NCBI GenBank assembly: GCA_024278715.1
Contig: JAJRSN010000157.1
Span: 1-14,386, forward strand
From: Calditrichota bacterium
Lineage (GTDB): Bacteria > Calditrichota > Calditrichia > Calditrichales > Calditrichaceae
Length of the DNA: 14,386 nt
Reading direction: 5' to 3'
Numbering within the stretch: position 1 is the stretch's first letter; each line of letters begins with the position of its first letter. The notes under the pieces are model-generated. The model saw only the letters and a program-made list of their open reading frames with translations. It did not search any database and had not been told where the DNA came from. The position numbers and the translations under genes are program-made. Below are positions 1 to 7,389 of this stretch, one piece after another.

Positions 1-43
1 CAAAAGGCAATTATTTAATTCCGGAGGAATTGAATGAAAATAG

Positions 44-63
44 CCCAGTAATTTATTGCTGGG
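44..63. repeat. Short hairpin, REP-like
   Basis: CCCAGTAA (44-51) pairs with TTGCTGGG (56-63) across a four-base loop TTTA, with one G-T wobble. Hairpins of this size and style are common as dispersed intergenic palindromes, sometimes mobilised by REP-associated transposases. Only one copy is visible in the window, so the repeat status is inference. No T tract follows directly, so it does not look like an intrinsic terminator. Confidence 0.4.
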
Positions 64-113
64 AACAGAGACGCCTTCCCCTTTTTCTCCGCCCTTTAGG
101 GCAAAGGTGAAAG

Positions 114-205
114 GTGACGAGTAAGAAAAAGGAAAAAAGGATTGTCAGAAAGCAGAAAGCAGTGAAGCAGATTTGACGTGCAGGGAACCGGAGAAGCCGC
201 TTAAC
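114..205 (+). repeat. Degenerate left copy 1 of the flanking repeat family
   Basis: The order of words matches the right-hand array: gtgacgag, an A/G-rich stretch, gtcagaaagcag, then tttgacgtgc (172-181) and ggagaagccgcttaac (190-205). The last word is identical to 13946-13961, 14202-14217 and 14371-14386. The orientation is the same as in the right-hand array. Confidence 0.75.
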
Positions 206-372
206 AAGAAGTAACAAAGTTGATTAAAGAAGAAAATCATAAATCCAAAATCCGAAACAAATTCCAATGTCCTAAATTAAAAACATTAAATTGTTGCCAT
301 AAGTTAAAAATAGTAATGCGCAACAAAATGCCATTTTTTCTGAGTCATAATTAAAAAACAAAAGTAATTTTC

Positions 373-413
373 CTTTGTGTGCTTTGTGACTTCTTCGAGG
401 ACTCTGTGGTTAT
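373..413 (+). repeat. Degenerate short-period repeat built on ctttgtg
   Basis: The words ctttgtg, ctttgtg and ctctgtgg recur at roughly 9-15 base spacing between 373 and 411. Similar degenerate strings are familiar from intergenic DNA of several FCB-group genomes, which is recollection and not a search result. The element shares no words with the heptad family next to it. No function can be assigned. Confidence 0.4.
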
Positions 414-444
414 TTTTTTCCGCATCCGATAGATGAATTACAAA

Positions 445-640
445 GTGACGAGTAACAGAATAACAAGGTCGTTATGCATGACCAGCGATCAGTAACCGGA
501 GAAGCCGCTTACACGCTTAACGCTTAACCCTTAACGAATCAAAGACAAAATGACGAGTGACAAAGGAAAAAGACAAAAGAAAAAAGAAAAAAGGAATGTC
601 AGAAAGCAGTAGGCAGTAGGCATTAAGCAGTAAGCAGAAA
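445..640 (+). repeat. Degenerate left copy 2 of the flanking repeat family
   Basis: The unit begins with gtgacgagtaacaga (445-459), a word found again at 14007-14021 and 14022-14036. It continues with aaccggagaagccgctta (494-511), which is also at 186-203, then a cgcttaa run, agacaaa-type heptads and gtcagaaagcag followed by gcagtag/gcagtaa heptads up to about 640. The order of blocks is the same as on the right side of the window, with more divergence between words. Confidence 0.8.
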
Positions 641-648
641 ATAATAAA

Positions 649-774
649 ATGTTTGTTGTTAAAAAGGAAATGCGTTTTTATTCTTCAAAAAATAAATTAG
701 CTGAATTATTTAAGATTTTGAGCGATTGTGAAGATAGCTCATTACGATTACCGAAAAAGCCGATTAACGATTAA
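649..774 (+). other. Doubtful 41-codon open frame running into a repeat
   Basis: An ATG at 649 opens a 41-residue frame that looks protein-like in composition (a lysine-rich start, then a segment around KLAELFKILSDCED). It has no ribosome-binding site, and it ends inside the degenerate repeat at 741-790. It may be a gene remnant truncated by the repeat, or chance. No family is recognised. Confidence 0.15.
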
Positions 775-790
775 CCCTTACACCCTTCAC
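741..790 (+). repeat. Degenerate left copy 3 of the flanking repeat family
   Basis: The words ccgaaaaagccgattaacg and ttaacccttac resemble the ggagaagccgcttaacgc block of the other copies, with several substitutions. Only this block of the unit is present. It is the most diverged copy in the window. Confidence 0.5.
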
Positions 791-1017
791 AAAAATCATG
801 GTTCAGATAATTATTACGCAATAATTCCTGCTACCGTTTTATCGATAATCTCTGATCCTTTTCAGCGCATTTTTGAACATGCTTTTTAGCTGCAAATTTT
901 CCCGAAATGCCTTAATGATTGTGAAAAAATACATTAACTTGCATATATTATAATTTATTTTTATTATTTACCCTAAAGTTTTTTTACCGGGGAATTTTTG
1001 CTTGGGGGGGAAGGAGC

Positions 1018-1080
1018 ATGTCCTGTGTTTTATTTCGCATTTCAAATGAGTGCTCTCCTATTTTCGCGTTAACAAGTTGA
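1018..1080 (+). other. Possible 20-codon leader open frame
   Basis: ATG at 1018 follows a G-rich tract and AAGGAG (1011-1016), but only one base separates AAGGAG from the start, which is too close for a standard site. The frame closes at TGA 1078-1080, 48 bases before hyaA. It could be a leader peptide in the hydrogenase mRNA or chance. Confidence 0.15.
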
Positions 1081-1107
1081 GTTGTTTCTTATATAGCATA
1101 AACTTGT
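1072..1107. promoter_or_regulatory. Inverted repeat upstream of hyaA, possible operator
   Basis: ACAAGTT (1072-1078) and AACTTGT (1101-1107) form a perfect 7-base inverted repeat with a 22-base spacer, ending 21 bases before the hyaA start. A dimeric regulator could bind it. No convincing -35/-10 pair could be fixed around it. A separate candidate, TTGTGA (919-924) and TATATT (944-949), lies further upstream with a long 19-base spacer. Confidence 0.25.
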
Positions 1108-1128
1108 CTAATCAAAATAGGGGGAACT

Positions 1129-2244
1129 ATGTCTAAAACACCAAGTTTCAGGGAGCAAATAGAGCGCTCCGGGGTAAGCCGTCGGGACTTTTTGAGGTTT
1201 TGCAGTTATGCAGCGGCGCTTATCGGATTGGATGCCGCCGGCATACCAAAAGTTGTTCAGGCTTTTGAAAAAAAGCCGCGCCCGCCGGCAATATGGTTGC
1301 ATTTTCAGGAATGCACCTGTTGTAGCGAGTCGTTTATTCGGTCGTCCCATCCAATTGTTGCAGACATTATCTTGAATCAGATTTCCTTGGATTACACACA
1401 AACGCTTCAGGCTCCCGCGGGTGAAGCAGCCGAAAAATCAAAGACCGACACAATGAAGAACTATTATGGGAAGTATGTCCTGTTGGTTGAAGGGGCGGTT
1501 CCTTTGAAGGACGACGGAGTTTATTGCACTATCGGAGGTCGCTCGGCTATTGATATTTTAAAAGAAGCCGCCGAGGGCGCAGCCTTGATTATTGCCTGGG
1601 GCAGTTGTGCTTCCAACGGATGTATCCAGGCTGCTAATCCTAATCCCACAAAGGCAACGCCCGTTCATGAAATTTTGGATAAACCCGTAATCAATGTTCC
1701 CGGTTGTCCGCCGATCGCCGATGTCATGTCCGCCGTGATCACGCACTTTCTTGTTTTCGGTAGAGTGCCGGAATTGGACGGTCAGGGTCGTCCTAAAGAG
1801 TTCTATTCGCGTCGGGTTCATGACACTTGCTACAGAAGACCCTATTATGACGCCGGTTTGTTCATTGAAGAGTTTGACGATGAAAAGGCGAAAAAAGGAT
1901 ATTGTCTGTATAAAATGGGATGTCGCGGACCTGTAACCTACAACGCCTGTGCGGTTACCAAGTGGAACGCGGGAACGAGTTATCCTATTCAATCCGGGCA
2001 CGGGTGTTTGGGATGCAGCGAAAATAATTTTTGGGATAACGGACCGTTTTACAGACATCTGGCTTCTTTCCCGGGATTTGGTATTGAAACCACCGCCGAT
2101 ACAATCGGTACTGTCGTCGGTGTCGGCGCTTTGGCTGGAGTTGCCGCCCACGCCATCACTACCAATATTCGCAAACGTAAGCTGATCAATAAGCATATCG
2201 AAGAGTCGGCTAACAATGAGAAAAACAAAGGGGAGGGTGAATAA
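1129..2244 (+). CDS. hyaA: [NiFe]-hydrogenase small subunit, O2-tolerant HyaA type
   Basis: This is the electron-transfer subunit of a periplasm-facing uptake hydrogenase (H2 to 2H+ + 2e-), carrying three Fe-S clusters. The 371-residue protein starts with a Tat signal (SRRDFLRFC, residues 17-25) and ends with a hydrophobic anchor (about 323-346) and a charged tail, as in HyaA of E. coli hydrogenase-1. The proximal-cluster cysteines are C62, C64, C65, C160, C165 and C193. The CTCC motif and the second cysteine of CASNGC supply the two extra ligands that O2-tolerant enzymes use to build a [4Fe-3S] cluster. Typical O2-sensitive enzymes have glycines at those two places. Downstream, the distal and medial cluster region (HDTCYRRPYYDAG, KMGCRGPVTYNAC, GCLGCSENNFW) is intact. 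The start is supported by AGGGGG just upstream. The large-subunit gene follows after two bases. Confidence 0.96.
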   Translation: MSKTPSFREQIERSGVSRRDFLRFCSYAAALIGLDAAGIPKVVQAFEKKPRPPAIWLHFQECTCCSESFIRSSHPIVADIILNQISLDYTQTLQAPAGEAAEKSKTDTMKNYYGKYVLLVEGAVPLKDDGVYCTIGGRSAIDILKEAAEGAALIIAWGSCASNGCIQAANPNPTKATPVHEILDKPVINVPGCPPIADVMSAVITHFLVFGRVPELDGQGRPKEFYSRRVHDTCYRRPYYDAGLFIEEFDDEKAKKGYCLYKMGCRGPVTYNACAVTKWNAGTSYPIQSGHGCLGCSENNFWDNGPFYRHLASFPGFGIETTADTIGTVVGVGALAGVAAHAITTNIRKRKLINKHIEESANNEKNKGEGE

Positions 2245-2246
2245 TT

Positions 2247-3961
2247 ATGGCCAGACTTGTAGTAGATCCTATTACGCGCATCGAGGGGCATTTGCGCATT
2301 GAGGCTGTTGTGGAAAACGGCGTTATTAAAGATGCGTACAGCTCCGGGACCATGGTGCGCGGTTTTGAATTGATCTTAAAAGGAAGAGATCCGAGAGACG
2401 CCTGGGCGTTTACGGAACGCGCCTGCGGCGTTTGCACAACGGTTCATGCCCTCGCCAGTGTGCGCACCGTGGAAGACGCGCTGAATATTAAAGTGCCTAA
2501 AAACGCTGAATTAATCAGAAATTTAATGTTTTGTACCCAGTTGGTTCAGGATCATGTAGTTCATTTTTATCATTTGCATGCGCTGGATTGGGTTGACGTT
2601 GTAAGCGCTTTAAAGGCTGATCCCGCCGGAACATCAAAAATAGCCAAAAGCATCTCCAATTGGCCCAAGAGTTCTCCAAAATACTTTCGGGATGTTCAGA
2701 ACAGACTGAAGGCTTTTGTGGAAAGCGGACAATTGGGTATTTTTGCCAACGGATATTGGGGACATCCGGCTTATCAGCTTCCCCCTGAAGTCAATTTGTT
2801 AGCCGTTACCCACTATTTGGAAATGTTGGAATGGCAGAAAGAGCTGGTAAAAATTCACGCTATTTTCGGCGGGAAGAACCCGCATCCCAATTATTTGGTC
2901 GGCGGCGTTCCCCTCTCGATTAACTTGAATGAAGTAAATGCGCTCAATTCCGAACGGCTGAATTTTGTCAAAAAATTAATTGATGACGCAATTCAGATAG
3001 TGGAACAGGTCTATATACCGGATTTAATCGCCGTAGCCGGGTTCTACAAAGACTGGGCAAAATGGGGCGGCGGTTTGAAAAACTATCTTTCTTACGGTGA
3101 TCTGCCGACCCGCGGTTACAGTCAGGTTGATTCTTTCAAATTCCCCAGAGGCGTGGTGTTAGATCGGAATTTGAATGAGGTTCATGAGGTGAACGTACGC
3201 GATGCGGAAGAAATCAAAGAGTACATCTCCCACTCCTGGTATTCTTACTCGGGCGGCGATGACGTCGGATTACACCCCTGGGAAGGCGAGACGGAATTCA
3301 ATTTTACCGGTCCGAAACCGCCGTTCGAACAGCTTAATGTGGACGGCAAATATTCCTGGCTAAAACGCCTCGTTGGAAGGGGAAAGCCATGGAAGTCGGT
3401 CCCCTATCGCGGATGTTGGTCGCTTACGCCAGCGGCAACAAAGAAGTTCAGGAAGTTGTTAACGATACTTTAAAACAACTTAATGTTCCGGCAACAGTTT
3501 TGTTCTCCACTTTGGGAAGAACCGCCGCCCGCGGTCTGGAAACGAAATTGGTGGTCCACTGGATGAAAGGATTTTACAACGATCTGATAGCCAATATTAA
3601 AAACGGCGACACCAAAACCTTTAACGATGAAAAATGGGATCCGGATACCTGGCCCAAGGAAGCTCAGGGCGTCGGAATGACCGAAGCACCGCGCGGCGCG
3701 CTTGCGCATTGGATTCGCATAAAGGATAAAAAGATTGAAAATTATCAATTGGTTGTCCCCAGTACGTGGAACGCTTCTCCCCGCGATGCAAATAACCAGC
3801 GTTCGGCTTATGAAGCTGCTTTAATCGGCACTCCTGTAGCGAATGTTGACCAACCCGTGGAAATTCTAAGGACTATTCACTCATTTGATCCGTGCATAGC
3901 TTGCGCGGTTCATCTGTATGATCCTCAAGGTAAATATGTCCGCCGTATCCAGGTTCTTTGA
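2247..3961 (+). CDS. hyaB: [NiFe]-hydrogenase large subunit, interrupted by a one-base frameshift
   Basis: This is the catalytic subunit that holds the Ni-Fe(CN)2CO site. The N-terminal part (from 2247) has RIEGHLRIE and the first nickel motif ERACGVCTTVHA (C60, C63). The C-terminal part (to 3961) has the second motif DPCIACAVH followed by 15 residues (LYDPQGKYVRRIQVL), which the maturation protease would remove after the histidine. The two parts lie in different frames. Adding one A to the four-A run at 3362-3365 restores LKTPRWKGKAMEVGPL, the expected family sequence, and gives 571 residues, a normal length. As written, the first frame ends at 3473 and the product would lack the second nickel motif. 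The second frame has an ATG at 3389 behind GGAAGGGG. This may be a base-calling error or a real lesion. No other defect is seen. Confidence 0.93.
3360..3370 (+). other. Frameshift site in hyaB
   Basis: The zero frame reads CTA AAA CGC CTC. The downstream conserved frame starts at CCT (3368-3370). A fifth A in the run 3362-3365 would give CTA AAA ACG CCT (Leu-Lys-Thr-Pro), which is the expected continuation. The change is therefore equivalent to a single A deletion in a homopolymer. Confidence 0.85.
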
Positions 3962-3977
3962 GGGGGGAGGTGCATCA

Positions 3978-4658
3978 ATGGCTGTAAAAAATGCTGTTTA
4001 TAGACGGGTTTATGTATGGGAATTCCCGGTTCGGTTGTATCACTGGGTAAACGCCATTTGTGTGGCTTTGTTAATCGTTACCGGATATTTAATCGGGAAG
4101 CCGATTGCCATTGAATACGGAAATGAAGCCTATCAACAATATTGGTTTGGCACCGTTCGGTTTATTCACTTTGTAAGCGCTTTTATCTTCTTTTTTAATT
4201 TTCTGGTTCGAATTTATTGGGGATTCGTCGGAAATACGTATGCCCGGTGGCAAAACTTTATCCCGTGGAAAAAATCCCAGTGGCATGAAATCAAGGAGAT
4301 TTTAAAAGTCGATATCCTCCAACGTGATGTCGGGGAACGAATTTCTATCGGACACAACTCGCTTGCCGGTCTGGTTTACTTTTTGACATTCCTGGTTTTC
4401 CTGTTTCAGGCTTTTACCGGATTTGCGCTTTATTCGAGCATGAGTTCTTCGTTCTTTCCGCAGCTATTCAGTTGGGTAGTGCCTTTTATGGGCGGTGATT
4501 TTGCCGTGAGGCAGTGGCATCACATGTTTATGTGGTTCTTTATTGTTTTTGCAATTATTCACGTTTATTTAGTCTTTTATCATGATTATGTAGAGGGCAG
4601 AGGAACCACATCGTCGATGGTCGGAGGATGGAAGTTTGAACGAGAAGAAAACCTCTGA
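3978..4658 (+). CDS. hyaC: Hydrogenase cytochrome b subunit, di-haem membrane anchor
   Basis: This integral membrane protein takes electrons from the hydrogenase small subunit and passes them to quinone. The 226-residue protein has about four membrane segments (around residues 22-41, 60-82, 128-152 and 178-202) and the usual candidate haem ligands H22, H64, H181 or H182, and H195. VYVWEFPVRLYHW at the N-terminus and the closing MVGGWKFE are typical of HyaC-like members of the cytochrome b561 superfamily. The start at 3978 is preferred over an in-frame ATG at 3918 inside hyaB, because AGGGGGGAGG (3961-3970) lies 7 bases before it and the protein then starts where the family starts. The ribosome-binding site overlaps the hyaB stop codon. 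Confidence 0.93.
   Translation: MAVKNAVYRRVYVWEFPVRLYHWVNAICVALLIVTGYLIGKPIAIEYGNEAYQQYWFGTVRFIHFVSAFIFFFNFLVRIYWGFVGNTYARWQNFIPWKKSQWHEIKEILKVDILQRDVGERISIGHNSLAGLVYFLTFLVFLFQAFTGFALYSSMSSSFFPQLFSWVVPFMGGDFAVRQWHHMFMWFFIVFAIIHVYLVFYHDYVEGRGTTSSMVGGWKFEREENL
4623..4627 (+). promoter_or_regulatory. Ribosome-binding site for the TTG start of hyaD
   Basis: GGAGG lies inside the end of hyaC, eight bases before TTG 4636. It decides the start of the protease, since no ATG or GTG lies in frame near the conserved N-terminus. Confidence 0.7.
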
Positions 4659-5136
4659 GATTCTGATCCTCGGAATCGGCAATGTCTTAATGGGTGATGA
4701 AGGCGTCGGCGCCTTCGTCGCCCAATTATTATCCGATGAACCTTTTCCCGAAAATGTTCGCTGTCTTGACGGGGGAACCGCGGGATTTATTCTGTTGGGA
4801 GAATTCCAGTCCGCGGACATCGTCATCATGATCGATGCCACCGTCGATGGACTAACACCCGGAACATGGAAAAGAATCGAACCACGCTATTCATCGGATT
4901 ATCCGCAAACCTTAACCGCTCACGATATCGGATTGAAAGACCTGTTGGACGCCGCGCAGATTTTGGGCAAAATGCCGAAGGTTATTTTATACGCTATCTC
5001 TATTGCGCCTTTAGACAAGGTGGGGTGGGGATTAAGTCCGCAACTTGAGGCTGTTGTTCCCGAAATTTGCGAACAAATCAAAAAAGAAGTTCAAAGAAAT
5101 GTCGAGAATGCGAGCGTGATAAAAACCGATAACTAA
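4636..5136 (+). CDS. hyaD: Hydrogenase maturation endopeptidase
   Basis: This cytoplasmic protease of the HyaD/HybD/HupD family (peptidase M52) removes the C-terminal extension of the large subunit once nickel is inserted. The 166-residue protein opens with ILGIGNVLMGDEGVG, the family signature. E22, D67 and H96 sit where the three nickel-contacting residues of HybD (Glu16, Asp62, His93) are found. The segment LDGGTAGF is also conserved. Translation starts at TTG, 23 bases before the hyaC stop, so the genes overlap and are probably translated in a coupled way. Its substrate in this operon is the 15-residue tail of HyaB. No hyaE/hyaF or hyp maturation genes lie in the window, so these must be elsewhere. 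Confidence 0.93.
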   Translation: MNEKKTSEILILGIGNVLMGDEGVGAFVAQLLSDEPFPENVRCLDGGTAGFILLGEFQSADIVIMIDATVDGLTPGTWKRIEPRYSSDYPQTLTAHDIGLKDLLDAAQILGKMPKVILYAISIAPLDKVGWGLSPQLEAVVPEICEQIKKEVQRNVENASVIKTDN

Positions 5137-5184
5137 AGCAAATTCCCGCATCCGAATCTATCCCGTTATTGAAATTTAAACAAA

Positions 5185-5210
5185 AAAAAGCCCGTTAACG
5201 CGGGCTTTTT
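5185..5210. terminator. Bidirectional intrinsic terminator
   Basis: AAAAA-GCCCG (5185-5194) pairs with CGGGC-TTTTT (5201-5210) around the loop TTAACG. The A tract on one side and T tract on the other let it end transcripts from both directions. It lies between the stop of hyaD (5136) and the stop of the minus-strand octahaem cytochrome (5212), exactly where two convergent operons meet. Confidence 0.88.
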
Positions 5211-5211
5211 A

Positions 5212-7389
5212 TCATTTTATGGCATGTAAATTGTGTTCCTTTTTACCGAATAATTTCAACTCCGGTAAATTTTGTAAATCGTTTATCCGATCCGCAGAAT
5301 ACCCCAAAGCCTTAAAATCCAAAATGCCGTTAGGATTGTGGCATTCAATACATTTACGACCTTTGCTTGTAATTCCGTGATTGATCATTAATGACCCCAT
5401 TTGCCTCATCCAGTGAACTTCCACATTCTGCAACTTACCGTCACGAATCGGATAAATTGTCTTCCATTCATCAACACCAAAATAGTGCATAAATTCATCC
5501 ATCATAAATTTTTTAAATGGTAGTTCATACATCCTTTTTATGATCGGATTCTTAATAGCTGTCAAAACTGAAAGTCTCGAATTTCCGGTTTCGTAATAGG
5601 TGGGATAGTCAAAAGGAAGAATCATTGCGCCAAATGGCCCGGAATTACTCATATCCTCAAACATGAAAGCGTTGAACAGTTTGAAAGGATAGATTTTACT
5701 TTCGCCTTTTTGCATTATGGGCTTAAGATTACGTTCGATCATTTCTTCGCGTTTTTTCATCATTTCAGGCGAAAGCTGAGTTAAGGGTTGGGTAGCCATG
5801 CGCACATATTCTTCGACATTGACATCGTCATAAATCTTCTTTAATTCGATAGCCTTTTGACGAACCACCTCAATAATTTCAGGATCTGTGATGATGCCCA
5901 TCTGGTTATCCAAAGGATTATAATGCCCGGGATTGGAAGGGTTATCCCCCAGAGCATTCGCCAAAAAGGTTCCATAACCGTTAAACCACAAAAAGGTAAA
6001 ACCCTTATTGGTCTTTCCCGAACGATAAATATCCGTAGGCACGTAAACTCCTTCTTCTTCATTCCAGGTAGGATGGACCCAATCGCGTAAAACAACGTTT
6101 TCTTGCTGTAACTTTGTAATATGACAAGTTTCGCAGGCAAGACGATTCACGTGTCCGTTCAGAATAACGCGGTCGGCTGATTTTGTGTGCGGCGCAGAGG
6201 TGTGGCAATTTTCGCAGGCGACTTTTCTACCGGGCAAGTCATTGGAAACCAGATCCACTCCTTTATCTCCTCTGGGAATTTTATGTCCTTCGGGAACATG
6301 GCAATCCGTACACGCCATTCCCGCCCGGGCATGCACATCGTCTTCCGGACTAAAGCCCGTGCCGCGTTTGGTACCCACATGTAATAGTCGTTTATGCTTA
6401 AATCCTAATTTTTTCCCCGATTCATTATATTTGTAAATATCGCCCCCAAGGTCGTGCTGGTGGCAAAACAAACAATTCTTTGCCGTGGGTTTTGTTACCG
6501 CCAATGCGGCGCGCATGCTCCTATCCTGATTCCAGCGCAAACCTCTTTTATCTTTAACGACGTAACGGTAATTCATGTTATATGCTTGAGAGTGGCAAAT
6601 TAAACAATCAACACCCTGTTTTGCTTCGTCGGGAATATCTCCTACGGGCATCATTCGTTCAGTGGCGGGTTGATAATTGCCGCCAATGTGGCATTGTCCG
6701 CACCCCTCGCTTCGCAATTCGATTTCCTGCTTGTGCGCGGGTTTAGATTTTATTAATGCCGCCCAACCGGTCCAGGAAAAACTCCCGGGAATTCCGCAGG
6801 CGCGATCAATCTTCCCAACCGGAATCTGATGCGACCCCTTTGCGTTGACCTCCCGTCCGTTATAGCCATAAGTGGTAAATCCTGATGATGAACGTTGAAA
6901 AAGAAAATGAACGGAATTCAGTACGTCGTCTAAAGTATTTACGGTTTCGGCGGAGCCGTCTTCATGATGAACGGTCATTGTTTTGTGACATTTAAGACAG
7001 GTCTTGGGACCTTCATACTGCCTAATACCTGCATTTCGAAAATATTCAATATGCTTGTATTGGGTGTTATTTATAAAGGACGGGGTATTCATTAACATAT
7101 TGATGCGAATTTTTCTTGTAAAATTATTCGATTCATCCTTGGTAATTTTCTTCGCCTTTTGTTCCCGTTCTTCTCTGGTTATTTCTCTTGCCAGAGCTTC
7201 AAATTCATTGTCGGTTAATTTTTTACTACTGTCAAAATAAAGAGGCCCGTTTTTTACGCCTGTGTAAGCTTCAAATAATGGCTCATAAAGAAGATTGAAT
7301 AAGACAAACATCGTAATTACGATTCCAAGCGGTATCAATATCCATTTGCCTGTGCGGCTTTTGATAAACGACAAAAGTTTAGCCTTCAT
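5212..7389 (-). CDS. Octahaem cytochrome c, tetrathionate reductase (OTR) type
   Basis: This 725-residue protein has eight CXXCH haem-binding motifs starting at residues 131, 230, 262, 306, 360, 392, 419 and 680. A hydrophobic segment (about 17-34) without an obvious cleavage site suggests an N-terminal anchor with the haem domain in the periplasm. Seven motifs are clustered and the last lies 260 residues away, near IECHNPNG and DFKALGY. This spacing and motifs such as ACTDCH, ACENCHTSAPHT and ACETCHITK recall octahaem tetrathionate reductases of the Shewanella type, which can reduce tetrathionate, nitrite and hydroxylamine in vitro. The true substrate here is unknown. The start overlaps the end of the cytochrome b gene by 11 bases, with AAAGGAGA (7403-7396) six bases upstream. 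The family call is from remembered motif order, not a search. Confidence 0.85.
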   Translation of the reverse strand: MKAKLLSFIKSRTGKWILIPLGIVITMFVLFNLLYEPLFEAYTGVKNGPLYFDSSKKLTDNEFEALAREITREEREQKAKKITKDESNNFTRKIRINMLMNTPSFINNTQYKHIEYFRNAGIRQYEGPKTCLKCHKTMTVHHEDGSAETVNTLDDVLNSVHFLFQRSSSGFTTYGYNGREVNAKGSHQIPVGKIDRACGIPGSFSWTGWAALIKSKPAHKQEIELRSEGCGQCHIGGNYQPATERMMPVGDIPDEAKQGVDCLICHSQAYNMNYRYVVKDKRGLRWNQDRSMRAALAVTKPTAKNCLFCHQHDLGGDIYKYNESGKKLGFKHKRLLHVGTKRGTGFSPEDDVHARAGMACTDCHVPEGHKIPRGDKGVDLVSNDLPGRKVACENCHTSAPHTKSADRVILNGHVNRLACETCHITKLQQENVVLRDWVHPTWNEEEGVYVPTDIYRSGKTNKGFTFLWFNGYGTFLANALGDNPSNPGHYNPLDNQMGIITDPEIIEVVRQKAIELKKIYDDVNVEEYVRMATQPLTQLSPEMMKKREEMIERNLKPIMQKGESKIYPFKLFNAFMFEDMSNSGPFGAMILPFDYPTYYETGNSRLSVLTAIKNPIIKRMYELPFKKFMMDEFMHYFGVDEWKTIYPIRDGKLQNVEVHWMRQMGSLMINHGITSKGRKCIECHNPNGILDFKALGYSADRINDLQNLPELKLFGKKEHNLHAIK

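Larger units (their letters stand above)
1..1128. other. Long non-coding region with repeats, upstream of the hydrogenase operon
   Basis: No convincing gene is seen here. The stretch holds a short hairpin near the left edge (44-63), three degenerate copies of the repeat family that also ends the window, a separate short-period repeat (about 373-413), two doubtful small open frames (649-774 and 1018-1080) and, in the last 200 bases, AT-rich DNA that probably holds the hydrogenase promoter. An AT-rich stem (809-815 with 820-826, loop ACGC) lies between the repeats and the operon. A frame open from the left edge to a stop at 111-113 could be the tail of an upstream gene, but it runs through the hairpin and nothing in it is recognisable. 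Confidence 0.7.

Noticed and set aside
918..960. Sigma-54 promoter for the hydrogenase operon
   Set aside because: TTGCAT at 939-944 could be a -12 element, but there is no GG at the proper -24 position.
1..1128. tRNA or other structured RNA gene in the left region
   Set aside because: No cloverleaf-like arrangement, T-loop motif or known riboswitch core was seen; the stretch is dominated by repeats and AT-rich DNA.
1558..2196. Long minus-strand open frame opposite the hydrogenase small subunit
   Set aside because: It is the mirror of a strongly conserved coding region, has no recognisable motif and no ribosome-binding context. The same holds for the other frames antisense to hyaB, the octahaem gene and the SNF2 gene.
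3360..3368. Programmed -1 ribosomal frameshift in hyaB
   Set aside because: The site CTA AAA C allows re-pairing of only one tRNA, has no clear downstream pseudoknot or upstream Shine-Dalgarno enhancer, and hydrogenases are not known to use recoding here.
3389..3961. Separate gene for a 190-residue hydrogenase-like protein
   Set aside because: It is the C-terminal third of the large subunit and joins the upstream part when one base is added, so it is annotated as one gene.
3918..3977. Upstream start for the hydrogenase cytochrome b
   Set aside because: The extra 20 residues overlap the end of hyaB, match nothing in the family, and lack a ribosome-binding site, whereas ATG 3978 has a strong one.
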